Shown: positions 33,581 to 46,419 of the stretch, piece by piece | Layout of the letters: each line of letters starts with the position of its first letter | How positions within the stretch are numbered: position 1 is the stretch's first letter | NCBI GenBank assembly: GCA_023374025.1 | Contig: SIJG01000005.1 | Coordinates: 1,782,782 to 1,846,781, forward strand | Length of the DNA stretch: 64,000 bases | Reading direction: 5' to 3' | From: Heterodera schachtii | Lineage: Eukaryota; Nematoda; Chromadorea; Rhabditida; Heteroderidae | The notes under the pieces: model-generated | Databases searched by the model: none | What the model was told of the DNA's origin: nothing | What the model saw: the letters and a program-made list of their open reading frames with translations, nothing else | Program-made: the position numbers and the translations under genes

Positions 33581-36500
33581 TTACGCGTCCACATTGGTCA
33601 AGCTCATGAACACTTGCTCAAGCGAATTCTGAGTGAGCGAAAAGTCAACAATTTGGGGGAGTCCGCCGGCCACTTTCTCGAGTTTGACCTGAGACGGAAA
33701 TGAAAATCAAAAAGGGAAGAAATTCCCGAGACAGACCGGGAATTGGTCGGCCAATGCCTGCGCTCGTTCGAACAAAATGCTCCAAGTGGTGCCCTTTTGG
33801 CGTGGCAATTCCCAGCGCAATATGGCAGAATTCAGCGGGTCTTGGCACTGCGGCGACTGCGGGGATTTCGGATTTTGCCAATGCATTTATCCGTAATATT
33901 CAACTCACAGCCAACGCATCACGGACCATTTTGTCCAATTTGGCACCGATGGCTTTGGACGGTTTGGCAACGGTGATGGAAAGAAGAAAACTGTTGCCAA
34001 ATCTAAGAAAAAATAATTGCACTAAAATTATGAACAAAAAGTTGCAGTTTAAAAGTAAAATTGCAAAAACAAGCACATAAATTTTCCATAATTTCTCAAA
34101 AGTTTTTAAAAATTCGTTCATTTTTAGTTCTTTTTTTTGCCAATTCAAAATGATTTAATTTAAAATATAAAACAATTAGCTTTTGTATATTCTTTCTGCT
34201 TCAATTTGACTTGCAATAAAACTCAAAAAAAAACTAAATTTTTCTAAAAATTAGCCAAAAATAGCAAAACCTGAAATTTTCGCTTAAATTAATTCCCCAT
34301 AAATTTTATTATTTAAAACAAAGGCAGGCACCTTTTTACCTATACACCTCCTGATTTAGACGATTAATGCTGTTTTTGTTGCCATTTTCCACTTTTCTGT
34401 CCCCTTTCCCCCGCTGTTCGATTGTTCTACCTGCTCTTCAAGTGTTGGGCGGTGCCAACGCCTGCCAATCTGCCGCGGTTCAAAACTGCAATTCGACTGC
34501 ACAACGCCTCGCACTCCTCCATCGAATGGGAGGCGAGCAGAACGGCAGTGCCCTGCTGGCGAATTGCACGGATCAGATGCCAAACATCGCGCCGCGTGCC
34601 CGGGTCAATGCCCGCGGTCGGTTCGTCCAACAGCACAAAATTGGCACAAGTTAGCAATGCAACGCCAAGCGAAATACGACGACGCTGTCCACCGCTAAAA
34701 AGAAGGGAAATTGATCACCTCTTCTATTAGATTTGGGTCCAAAATTTGCGTATATTTTGGCATTTCATCCATTTTAGCAGATATTCTGGCATTTTCGGTC
34801 CAAATTCTCCCCGCTGATTCTGTTCTCATTGTGTTTTTTGCCTGTTGTGTTTAATCCGTTTGTCCGCTTGTTTGTCCATTTGAATGCATTTCAAAATGGT
34901 CTCCGTCTTTTGCGCCACTTCGGAAAAGCCGTTCAATTGAGCAATCAAATGTAGCACTTCACGTCCAGTGAGTTCCATTGGGAGAGCATCGAATTGGGGA
35001 CAATAACCGATGGGCGGATGTTTGGAGACGCAAACGCCGGAAATTGCTGCGGTGCCGGAGGTGGCGAATTTAATGCCGGACAGAATGTCGAAGGTCGTCG
35101 TTTTCCCCGCGCCATTAACGCCTGATTTCAAAATTCTAGGATAACTATAACCGATCAAATTTTGCGTGCTTTAACAGTAATGAGCCAGGGGTGTGGATTT
35201 CTTCCGAGATCCAGTTCCGCAATTTTATGCAAAGAGAAAACTGACCCAGCAAGCCAAAACAATCGTCGCGTTGCACTCCGAATGTTATGCCATCGATGGC
35301 GGGCACTTTCCCGTAATATTTGGTCAACTCATTAATGTACAATATGAAGTTCTCGACGCCTTGTTGTTTCACAAATTCCCGTTCTTCATGGACATCATTG
35401 TCTTCTTCAGCGGGAAAATCCCGGGATCGAAGCTGAAACAGAACAGTTTGAAGTACCGATATCAAATTATGGATTCTGTGCGATTCGTTAATTGGTTTTG
35501 AAAAAAAGTGAGTACAGTGCCTACCCTTTGGTAAAGTCTGTGATTGAAAATGCGACACTTTAAATGGTTCAATTGTCGGACAACGAAATGCGATTGGAGA
35601 CAAAAAAGGAGCAGCCAGTGAAAAGTGCCCAAGGCAAACATGCTGAGGATGTAGTCCAATGATTGGTCGAGGCTTTCTTTTTGATAAACCAATCTGTACA
35701 GTCCGTTCACTGGGGAAAAATGTTTTTTATTACGGAGAAATGATGGACTACAATAGTGCTCTGCTCCCCGCCCCCTTCCCGCCAATTTCATACGGTAATC
35801 ACTTACTGAAGTCATACGGTGGAAGCAGCAAAAAGAAAACAATGTTCAGAAATGTTGTCACCCAATCCGCAACAGGAAATAAATATTGGAATAGCAACAC
35901 AATTCCGATACCAACAATACTCAGAACGATGAGGACCAAAAGTGCCCTTGTGACGGACTGCACCGTTTTGAACAGAAACGACGCACAGCAAAGCCATGGA
36001 TGGTAAATCCAAAAGAAGAGAGCAAAAAGGAGCGGAAAACTGAAAGAAAGAAAAGAATAATAGTAATTAGCTAATTAGTATCAGCTGAGCTCTTTCATGG
36101 CATGGGAAAAAACCCAAAAAATTGGCCTTTATAAGATAAAATCTGTTAATAAACATGGTATAAATTCCCAATTTGTCGAAAAAAGGAAAAACCATAATTT
36201 TTAGGTGCCTATTATTTGGTTCGTACCCAAATTTGTTTCATAAACCCGGAACCGGGTGCAAATCTTATTTTGAAATCACTGTTTTGTGTTATTTTCAAAC
36301 AAACAAAGAACTTACCAAACTCTACCACCTTCCAATATTCCGTAAACAAAAATGGGCAACGAAATGAAAAAGCAAAACAGAGCGTAAATGTTCAAGTGCA
36401 ACAGGAGAAATGAAGCCCAATAAATGATGGGATGAAGACGGGTCAGCAGCAACTGGAAAAGAGAAACAAACGATCAAATAAATATTATGAGAAATTTGTT

Positions 36501-39500
36501 GTGTCAAAAATAGTGTTTTTGATGATTTGACATTATTTACATAGTTTACTTGGTGCTTGAAACGGGACGAGCGCTCTTCTACCATCATTTTGAGCAGAAA
36601 GGAGGGCATCAAAGTGATCAAAATGCACATCACAATAAGGACAGGGACTAATTTATTGAGGAGATCCTTATTCCTTGTAGCAGTGTAAATGCCAAAATCG
36701 GCGCGGTCGGCAACACCGTACACTTCAATTGCAGGAACAATGGCAACTGTTGTGAATGAGTGAGCAAAATTAAACAAAAATATATTTAAAAATTTAGATG
36801 GGAGGCCCCGGTACTATTGAGCCCCATGAGGCAGTAACATTCGTTTCATATTGTCAAAATTTCAGAGCCAGGAGAGCAAAAACGGATTTGTAGCGATTTT
36901 GCGCCAAACATGTCAAATTGTTGCAATTTTGGGGTTAAAACTTAAAGTACCTTTTTCATTTCGTTTCTTATTCTATTTAAAATTTTTCCTTAGCTGCCTG
37001 ACTAAAATAACATTACATTAGCTTATTGTTTCACATTATTAAATGTAGAATAGATTGGTCATGGTTGAATTTTTGGTAGGCGTTATCGAAATTTAAAAAT
37101 TTAGTAATAATTTCAATTTTTTTCTTTTTTACAATATGAAACAAAAAAAAAGCAAAAACCTACACGAATTGAGGCCCAACAACGCATTGGTCACAAAAGA
37201 CAGAGCCATCGGCGGAGAATGCAAAGCAATTCCATTGAACAAAGCATTAACATCCATTTTCGAATCATTTGGATAAATAGCAGCGCCCATTACCAATGGC
37301 AATTCGTCATTAGGATGGCCAACGAATGAGTCACGCTTTTCGCCTACAACAGCGGGTTCTATCATAATTTTGGTTGCGTGTGGAATTTTGTCGACAAGGT
37401 CGTTGAAACTTCGAAACAATTCATTATCTGAATGGGAAAAAAAGTTTTATCGAAGAGTTGGCAGTAACTTTCCCGTTTTTCCATCCGAAATTTCCTTCAT
37501 TTTTACAATAAAAACATCCAAACCCAATAAACAAAACACGCCTTTGGGAATATCAAATTGCAATGGCACCGAAAAGCATTCTGTGTTTTCGAAGGGCGAC
37601 AATGAACGCGAAACAGTGGACGAATTGAAGCCGAACAACATCGCAATTAAGAAGGAAAAAGCGCAAATTTGACTGATCAGACCACCGATGGTGCTAAAGG
37701 CATTGCGCAAAAGCCAAAGGCATTGGCAATGGAGCAAAGCAGACATTTGTTGGCCAATGAGTCGGAGCTTGGCGAAGAAACTTTTGAGAAACTAAAAGAA
37801 AATTGCAAAAGTGAAAAATGGGAAATTTTTAATATTACGCCCATATATACAGCAAAAAACCAAACCTAAGTATAGTGCCTCAAAAAATCGATATTTTATG
37901 CCTAACAATAAGGGCATATTTCCAGCCTTTTTCACTTTCTATTAATTCCCCACCCAACCTTCACATTTATAATTTTTTACTTATTTCCATCAAAGAAAAA
38001 TTATTATATATTTTAAGCCTAAAAATGATTTTTAAATTGTTTACTTTTATTATAAATAGTCAAAACTTATCTATTTTCATGTTGGATTTGAACCCGAACC
38101 TCCAAAAATAGGAATTTAACCAAATGAACCACCAATTTTGCTATTTTTCTAACTTGGGCACCATCGCTGACAAATGAAGGAAAATACAGTCAAACTTTAG
38201 ATTTTGAGGTCCATAATTTTTTGATTTCTTGCAATATGGGCTTAATCTAGAAAAATTCACAAAAATAAATTCGACCCTGCTCTATCGAATGGTATTATTC
38301 ATTTTCTGTGTTTGCCTGCTGTTGTCGAAGCCCGAATAAGTCCTGAGCAAGTTTTGTCGCGCCGTCCACCGAATTATCGCCATCACTCTGTACAACGGAC
38401 CCGTCAAGTTCGTTCACTCTGTAACGAATAAAAGGGTGGTTAAAGACCAAGAAAAGCGGGAAGGGGCGGATTACGAAGAAGCCGAAAGAAAGAGACGGAT
38501 GTTCGAAACGAAAATTTTGCCTAACCAAACAGCCCACGGACCATGGCGAGCCGTGGGTTCGATCTCCACCCGGGGCCGCCATTCTTACCAATGTAACAAT
38601 AGGACAATAACAAATCCGTTATTTTACCTGAGAAAGACTTGCTCAAGCGAATTCAGAGAAAGTCCAAACGATTTAATTGGCCGCTGGTCGCCCACAATTT
38701 GTTCAAGTTCTTTGAAAAGACCGGCAAAGCTAAAAAAAATGAAATGCCAATAAATGAGCAGAGACCGATTTTTAATCATAGTATTAATAATTTTTTTCAT
38801 TTTACATTAAATTAAAAATTTCTTACAGTTTTTTGTCTTGGACTGGCAAAATGACTGTGAATTCGGGCGGATTTTGTGCGTTTTCAATGTGTGCTTGGGG
38901 CGAATGCTTCCGAATTATGGCAAAAATGGCTGAAATTGCTCCACCAAATCGTTTCAGCTGACCATCCTCTACATTTAAGCAGCCACTTTTCGAGTTAACC
39001 CTTCCAGCATTGAGAACCTAAAAAAGGGGGAAAAAGACCAAATTATGCATTTACAATTTTAAAAAAAACGAACAATGTGCAGGCGGTAGCCCGTCCCAAA
39101 TCGGTTCTTCAAAAACTGTGGCGATCCGTTGCACGCCAAACGTCCGTTCGCAATGATCACAATTCGGTCGGCCAAAGTGTCAGCTTCTTCCATGTAATGC
39201 GTTGTCAGAAGAATGGTTCTGAACCAGGAGCTCAAAATTTTGTTAATCCTCATTTGGAAGCAAAACTCTAATTTGGCACTGATTATTCAAGAGCATTCGG
39301 ATAGTACCAAAAATTTGTGTTTTTACACGCTACAAATTCCTGCTTTTTTCGCTCCGATGCTGAAATCTTTGATAAATAACACGAGAAAAAAATCTTTTCG
39401 GCCCGAAGAGTAAAAAATTTTCTGGCTATGGACCTGATCAGCCCTTTTTAAGAGTATCTCACAACACTGCAATTGTTCGAATCAAATAACGTGCCATAAA

Positions 39501-42500
39501 ATGCCTTGCCTGTCCTGCTTAATGTTCTTCAACAGATCGCCAAGGTCGCGCCGTGCTTTAGCATCCATCCCGGCACTTGGCTCGTCCAGCAACACAACAT
39601 TGCTCTTCCCGATCAAAGCGATCGCAACGCAAAGCTTTCGCTTCTGCCCGCCACTCAAAGAACGAGCTGGCTGCAAAAAAAAAAAATGTTAAAATTTCTT
39701 AAATAAACGGATGAATTCTGATTTTTAGTGTTCTTCAAAGGCACTGGAATTTCTTTAAATTCTCAATTAAAAAAATAAATCGAAACATTACAAAGTCCCC
39801 TGGCGATGTCTAACGGAACTGCCAATAATCAATCACGCACTTAAAAAATTGAACCCACCATGTTCAGCAGGGACTCAATGTGCAATTCATTCGCCACCGA
39901 ATCAATCTCCTGGATCAGTGACTTTTTGCCGTAGGGTCCATTGAAATGGCCAGTTTTGGTGCCAGCATAAAATTCCAAATGCTCTCTGACGGTAAGGTAA
40001 TCGAACAACGGATTGTACTGAGGACAGAAGCCTAAAATGGTTTAGTTATGCTAAAAATTGTTGGCCCACAATTTTGAAAAATTTACCTATGTGCGCATGT
40101 TTTTCAATTTTTTCGATTTTATGTGCATATATATAATTCCAAACCTTAGTTAGATATGATATTTAAAGGAAAACAAAGTTTGAAATCGCATAATTCTTTA
40201 AAAATATAGATTTTTATGCATCTGTTATTATAATTTTTTTGACATGAAAACTAAAAACTGCGTATATTTTTGTTTTTAGACCCATTCACAAAATTTGATT
40301 GACTAAAACAAGAAATACCGATTTTGTTCTGACAATCGCGCATGTGCTTCTTCTGGTCGATGCCACAGATGAGCACTCGTCCCGAATTGTATTTGAGCAG
40401 TCCCGTCAAAATGGAAAATGTCGTCGTTTTGCCGGCCCCATTTTGGCCCAAAAGCACAGTGATTTGGCCTTTGTACGCCTTGAAACTGAGTGAGTCCAGC
40501 GAAAATTGGTTGGACGAAGAAAAAGGCTGTCGCCATCGCTTGCACAATTTGTCCACAACAATGTCCGCTTGGTCCTTTGAACTTGCCCGGTCCGTTTCAA
40601 TGTTTTCATTTGGCGGAAGTCCGTCGGCGGCGGTTCCCTCCCCGTCGGAGTCCGTCCCATCGTCTGACTCTGAGCCATCCGAGAATCTTTTAATGCCGCA
40701 AATCTGAATAAATGAATAAATTTACATGGCTAGACCCCTTTTGCATGTTTACCGCCGACCCACTCCTATTTGCAAAAATTTCTGTCGACCCTCCCCCTTT
40801 ATTTTCATGTATGTATCCGATCACCCCTGGATTTAAGTTCGTACGGAGTTGGGTCGACCCCGCTGCCCCTCCCCGACTTGTAATGTATGATGTCCGAGTT
40901 CTGTTGTATGCTTGGAAGAACCTATTTTTTGTTGCAGTATTCAAAACCTTGAGAAAGAACAGCGGATGTTGTTTGGGTGATCCTTTCGGTGGGAAAACCG
41001 AGGCAAAATAAATGGAAAGCAAAATGAAGAGAAGCAAATCGAACAGAAGCATCAGAAAAGCCAATCCAAAGGAAAATTTGGAGATGCCACTTCCGAGTAA
41101 CGAAGACCATCCAATGGTTTTCACTAAATGGGGAAGGGGGCAAATTCCATTACATGGCCAAATGGCCTATATTATGATCAACTTTTTTTTCTAATGATAA
41201 TTGTCTAACGCCACCGTTTATGAGACAAAAGCACAACCATGTCAGGTGGGAAATTGGGGACATACATGAAAAAGGGGGGGGGGGGTCAACCAAAATTTTT
41301 GCGAAATGGTCTGGGAGGGGGGGTCGACGGGGGGGGTCAGCGGCCAATTTTGCGAAATGGTCCAGCCATGTAATTTGACGACCTTTTTTTTTTGCTTTTC
41401 AAAAACCGTTTTTTTCGCGGCGCGGTTTTTTTGAAAATTTCGCGAACAGGGGGGCCGGCGGTGCCGGTAGGCGCCGCCGGGGAAAATTTTTTGAAAATTC
41501 GAGTGCAATCTGTTAACAAATTTTCACCAAAAACTGCCAAATTTTTGCGATTTTTAAACAAGTGGACGACTTTTTTTGTTTATAAAAAACGTTTTTTTGC
41601 GGCGCGGTTTATTAAAAAAACTTTTAGGGGACAGGGGGGTTCGGCGGTGCCGATAGGCGCCGCCGGAAATTTTTTTTTTTGTAATTTTAATGCTATCTAA
41701 AAAATACCAAATTTTGAGATTTTTGGCTAATTTTTAAGGAAAAAATAAGAATTTTGGGGGGCGGCGGTGCCGATAGGCGCCGCCGGGGAAGATTTTAAGA
41801 ATTTTTAATGAATTTTGTTAAGAAAATAGCCAAAATTTTCAGAAATTTCCCTCTTTTCCCCTTCGGCGGCGACCCCCCCCCCCCACCTCTTTTACACCGG
41901 CCCCCCCCTCGATGCGAAATGGTCCGACATTTTGGGCCCTTTGCGGGCGAAATGGCGGGGGGGGGGGGGGGGGGGTCGACCCCCCCCCCTTTTTCATGTA
42001 TGATTGGGGAGGTGGCACTCGAAAATGGATGGAAAAATTTGAGAAACAATTTTAAAAAAACTGAAGACTCCGTAGAAAAGTTCTACAGAATCTCTCCAAT
42101 ACAAGTGCACTTCATTTTCCACGCGTCGTTTTCCGCACGAAAATTTCAAACTTAGAAATTTTTCAAGAAAAATATTAGAAAAAAGATAATTTCGATTAAG
42201 TGCACAAAAACGAAGCCTTTCCTTTTAGCTCCTACTCTCAATGAATTATGGTTCGAAGTGTGTCATTTATGGCCTCCGAAATAATGACACGCAAAGAACT
42301 AACAACTTTTTTGGCACTAGCAATAAGTGGCAAAAGGGACGCGTGATTATGTGCCGTTAAAAATGCATTTACAAATTTATTGTAAAATTACTTTTTTGCT
42401 CGGTAAGCGCAATAATATACATGGCACTTCCGAAGGCGAAAAAGGGATTAAGCGATAAGAACAGACACAACGGCACATTTGCGAGATCCGGCTTATAAAA

Positions 42501-45500
42501 GAGAGGAGGCGCGCAAAGAGAAAGCGCTGTCATCAGAGAAATGGGCCCAAGTTGGGGGAATTTCTTGCACAGAATGCTGAGGAAAAGCGCAAATGCCAAC
42601 ATCGAAATGCCAAAGAGGACGAACAATACGATGAAGAGGAAGGAGTCCGACTGAAACAAAAGTTGGACCAAATAAGCGGATGAATCCATGTTTTGAAAAT
42701 TTTATTTTAGTGTTTTGTCGAGGGTTTGGCTATGCCCTCGTCGTAAAGCAATAGCAAACCTCAATGAGTCGATAAATGACACAAAGTGAAGCGAATATCA
42801 GAGCAAAAGGCAACATTTTGAGCACAGCAATCAAAAGATGTGAGCCGTAGAAAGCGAACTGATTCAAGCCCATGACAGACATGTACGACTTAAAAAAAAC
42901 AAAAAATGGCGAATTTCTTGAATAGAAAAAATAGGGGTTTTCTCTCAAAAATTCACTATAAATTTTTCTATCTTTTCGATGTATTTTCTGAGATATGTGT
43001 TATCCCATTTGAACATCCTTACCATAATGCCGGACTCCCTTTCCACCGCAATGTCCTTCAGCATGGAAAAGGCGAACACAAACAAAAGAATGGTCAGAAA
43101 AAGGGGCACCGTTATGGTGGCTAATTGCTTGTTCATGTACGACGGAATGGGCAAACGGTGGAGACGAAGCGAAACATTTGCCAACGCATCGTCACCATTG
43201 GCCTGAAAAAGCGCGTAAAAGTGAAATATATAAAAAATTTTTAAAAATTGGACACACTATGAAAAACAGACAAACTAACAATAAAATAAGTCCATTTCAA
43301 AAAAAAAAATTATTATTTATAAATATATATTAAAACGGACCAATTCGATGAACGCCTTGTCAATTGCGTACTGAATCGACAGGAAACCGCTTGACCAATA
43401 GGGCGGAGATTCGGGAATTTGGTAGTCTTCAAACTGCTTTTCGCTATCATCGCGCCAGAATTGGTTAATGAGTTCCATGTCCCAACTAAACAATGGGCAA
43501 TTTGAAATGAATCAGTTTTTAATTAAACCCTCTAAATATCATTAGTTTCCGAAAATATATGGAATTTAAAAAAAAAAATCGTTGGAAACAATCCGCCGAT
43601 GGGTGAAATTGGGTAACTTTTTTGAATATTTTAAGCAACTCTTAACAAAAAAATTTTCCCGGCGGTGTCTCATTGTTAGCACTGCCGGACCACATCATAT
43701 TTTGCCACATTTTTGAAACATAGTCCAAAATGGCAAAAATACTCATTTTTGGCGAAAAACTATAAAATCCAGTAAACACACCCATCCTAATTCGAGATTT
43801 AAAAAACAAAACAAAAAATACACACCTAAAAATCGATTTTTGAATTCAGCCCCGCCCCCGAAGCCAAGGGTCTGGCTCATTTCAGAAATAAGAAAACAAA
43901 GATTTTGGTGTGTCTTTATGATGGAATAATTTAGATGAAATTTTTGCACACACATATAAAACATAGTTGAAGGGGGGGGGGGGGTCATACTCGGGGGAGA
44001 AAGGGTCCCTCGACGGAAAGGGACAATTGGGCGATGACCAACTGGGCAGGCAACAACCTGTTTTTTGGGCATAAATCTTTTCATAGTTTCCGAGTTGAAT
44101 ATAGCCCCAAAATTTGGTTAAACCTTTTTGAGTAATTTGTAAATTGCCGTTTTGCCTGGTCCGGCCAATTTTTACCTGAATTGTTTGTTGCTGCTTGGCA
44201 TCAGAATGGTATAGTGCAGCGCAGCTGTCGGTTGGGAAGTGTTGACTTTGGAGAAATGAACACCGGCTGAAAAATGCGTTAAATTAGAAAGGAAATGCTT
44301 TTCCATGCTAATTGTAATAGGAATAGCTCTATGATTCTTTTCATTTGGTTTTAGAAAAATTATAAAATTAAGAGCCTCTGCTGAAAATTCAACCAGCGCG
44401 ATGGTTTGGTTAAGGGATGTCCATAATTCTTACAATTAGCTGTTTTTGCAATTGCTAAAAAAGGTTAGACAAATTTTAACCCTAACAATTAAATATTCCT
44501 TGATTTTTTGCTAATAAAAGGGTATAACAATTAGCAAATTTATAAATAATGCAATTAAAGAGCACAACGATATTTTTATACCTACGAACTCCCGACAACC
44601 GTCGTAGTTCGCATCCAACTCTTTGTGCAGCGCTTCTCTCATCCGTCCAACATTTTGAAATGGAAGCGGAACAAGCGAAAACTGTTTGTCGGGCTTTCCG
44701 TTGTGGTACCATCGCAGCATGAGTTTGTCCATGATCAGCTTGGAAGAATTTTGGAACGGACCTTCGTAACTGAAAATTGTATTGTTGGTTATCAAATAAA
44801 TACGAAAACAGTAGTAACAAAAAAAATGCAGGAATATTTTCGAAGAATTGCATAGGACGACAGGAAGATAAGTGCGAAGGAAAAAAAGGCTTTCCAAAAA
44901 TGTATTACACTTTTTATTGTTAGCAAATTCATTAAAAATTTAAAAAAAATCCCCGGGTAGCCCTAATGGCAACGCCGGCGGACAAAAAACCCCTTCATCT
45001 TCTAAAAAAAATTGACTCAAAATAATAACTCTCGTTTATTTTTCATACAAATGCTGTTAATAAATGTCGTCGGAGAGGATAAAAAATAGGTACACTTTTC
45101 TGGTTTAGGCATCAGATTTAACCCACTTTTAAAATGCTAATAAATGTGCTTAAATTATGTACTTTCAAAAATATATATTTAGGGGGATTTTGGGGTCGTT
45201 AATCACGAATATGACAATCCATTTCGACCAAAATATCCGTTGAAAAAGAAAAACAAAGTCTTGGCTTTTTGCTTTTTGGATTTGAATAACAAATACCTGT
45301 AAGCCAACATCTTTTTTTTCGTGTTGCTGCTGCAAATCCACACCATTTCAATGCGATTTGTAAATTTCACTTCTGCCACAATATCTTTGAAGTTCCCATG
45401 CAATGGCATTGCGGAAAAGTTGAAAGGCCCTTCAAGTTTGCTTTCCTGAAAACAGCAACAAATGATTTGGGTGCATTTCATTCCCCGCCCCCGTCGTTTC

Positions 45501-46042
45501 CCCTCCCAAAAAAAATTTTAATTTTTTTTTTTGGAATTTTGCAGCGATTTTTTGTAAAATATTTTTAAATAAGTATTCATCAAAAATATACACCAAAAAG
45601 CCTTCTTTCTTAGTTATTGAACCACCATTAGAGTTGTTTTTCCCGAAACTTCGGGTAATGGTAAGCAATAAAAAAAGATCACCAATTTCGTCTCAATCGC
45701 ACCCTCCAAAAAACATTCTGTCAACACCCCACCCCCTTTTATTCCGACTGTCCAAGTATCAAACCAATCCCAGCTCTTAAAGTGTACGGACGAATCACAC
45801 GAAAACCATATATGATGAAGCCACATGTTTTTCCCATTCCGGAAATTTTATCGTCCCATTTTATAAATGGGTTATAAAACATAAATTATTACCATGGGTA
45901 CGTATGAAAATAAAAAAATTGTCAGAGCCAACAAAAGTGCCGGGAAAATGAGCTCGCAAACGGCTTGGCACTTCCGTCGCCGCATCAGAATCTGCTGCTT
46001 CCATAAGAGGAGACCAATTTGCGAGAATAGCGATCTCGTCAT
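33581..46042 (-). CDS. ABCA-type full ABC transporter, complete, 28 exons, about 1,681 aa
   Basis: Exons in order: 45893-46042, 45297-45445, 44582-44769, 44176-44266, 43341-43485, 43023-43202, 42760-42888, 42392-42650, 40948-41123, 40319-40703, 39859-40031, 39510-39670, 39074-39218, 38827-39017, 38628-38729, 38316-38418, 37542-37791, 37164-37427, 36550-36746, 36316-36452, 35807-36039, 35525-35709, 35246-35432, 34842-35121, 34431-34694, 33909-34002, 33737-33856, 33581-33688. Phases agree at every join (5,046 nt). Seen: an N-terminal membrane segment after L-L-L-W-K-Q-Q, an extracellular loop, a membrane block (exons 6-9), NBD1 with GQNGAGKT (about residue 575), LSGGQKRKL and [12 protein letters not shown], then membrane block 2 (exons 17-22) and NBD2 with [17 protein letters not shown] and [12 protein letters not shown]. 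Length and layout fit the ABCA family (lipid export or flipping; C. elegans CED-7/ABT proteins). Substrate unknown. Four introns use GC donors. Confidence 0.95.
38497..38600. repeat. tRNA-like/SINE-like segment in intron 15 (both ABCA copies)
   Basis: The plus strand reads GCCGTGGGTTCGATCTCCAC, like a tRNA T-arm (B-box GGTTCGA). It is followed by CCGGGGCCGCCATTCTTACCA. No matching 5' acceptor arm was found. The same segment is in the other ABCA copy near 61335-61450, so it predates the duplication. The CATTCTTACCA tail also occurs inside CCCGGGTCC-word elements. Confidence 0.3.
41261..42002. mobile_element. MITE, 742 bp, in intron 8 of one ABCA copy only; perfect TSD
   Basis: Ends are CATACATGAAAAAGGGGG and CCCCTTTTTCATGTATG, flanked by ATTGGGGA (41253-41260 and 42003-42010). 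GCGAAATGGTC words and long G or C runs are subterminal. Three GC cassettes stand in a row (41457-41478, 41643-41664, 41763-41784). The other ABCA copy has the empty site at about 57770-57800. Confidence 0.93.
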
Positions 46043-46419
46043 CTCCTTAAATTAATGTGCAAATTCCCATTAAAATCAAAGCATTTCAATGCCGTAAATA
46101 TTTTTCTCGCTCTCCAAGCTTTATTTTCTGAATTTTCTTCGCTAAAATTCAAATTTTGCCTTAAAAGTGAAAAAAGTCATTGAAAAGGTCAAAAAGTGCA
46201 AAAAACTTTTTTTTTTATTTGAACATTTTGCCAAGAATTTGAGTTCAATCAGAAAAGTTACAAATATAAAATTGTTTTTTTCGCTTTAGTTTTCGAATTT
46301 TGCGTTTATGAGCATCGGCAATATTCGACCATCGCCGAGTCTTTTTCAAAAGTGTATTCGAATCTATCCGTCCCTCAAGAATAATGAAGCGCATCTTTTT
46401 GGCTTAACTCAACAAATTC

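Noticed and set aside
40690..41347. Frames crossing the CGACCCCnCC / GGGGTCGAC tracts in ABCA intron 9 and nearby
   Set aside because: These are intronic G- and C-rich repeats, present in both copies; exon 9 and exon 10 borders are well defined on either side.
42369..42689. Reading exon 8 of the ABCA gene from the upstream ATG (M-D-S-S-A-Y-L-V...)
   Set aside because: The acceptor TTTGTTTCAG at 42651 gives the correct phase with exon 7; no acceptor exists upstream of that ATG.
45432..45826. Frames at 45432-45668 and 45614-45826 as ABCA exons
   Set aside because: Exon 1 (phase 0) joins exon 2 at 45445 directly, and the other copy has no matching open frame in this intron.
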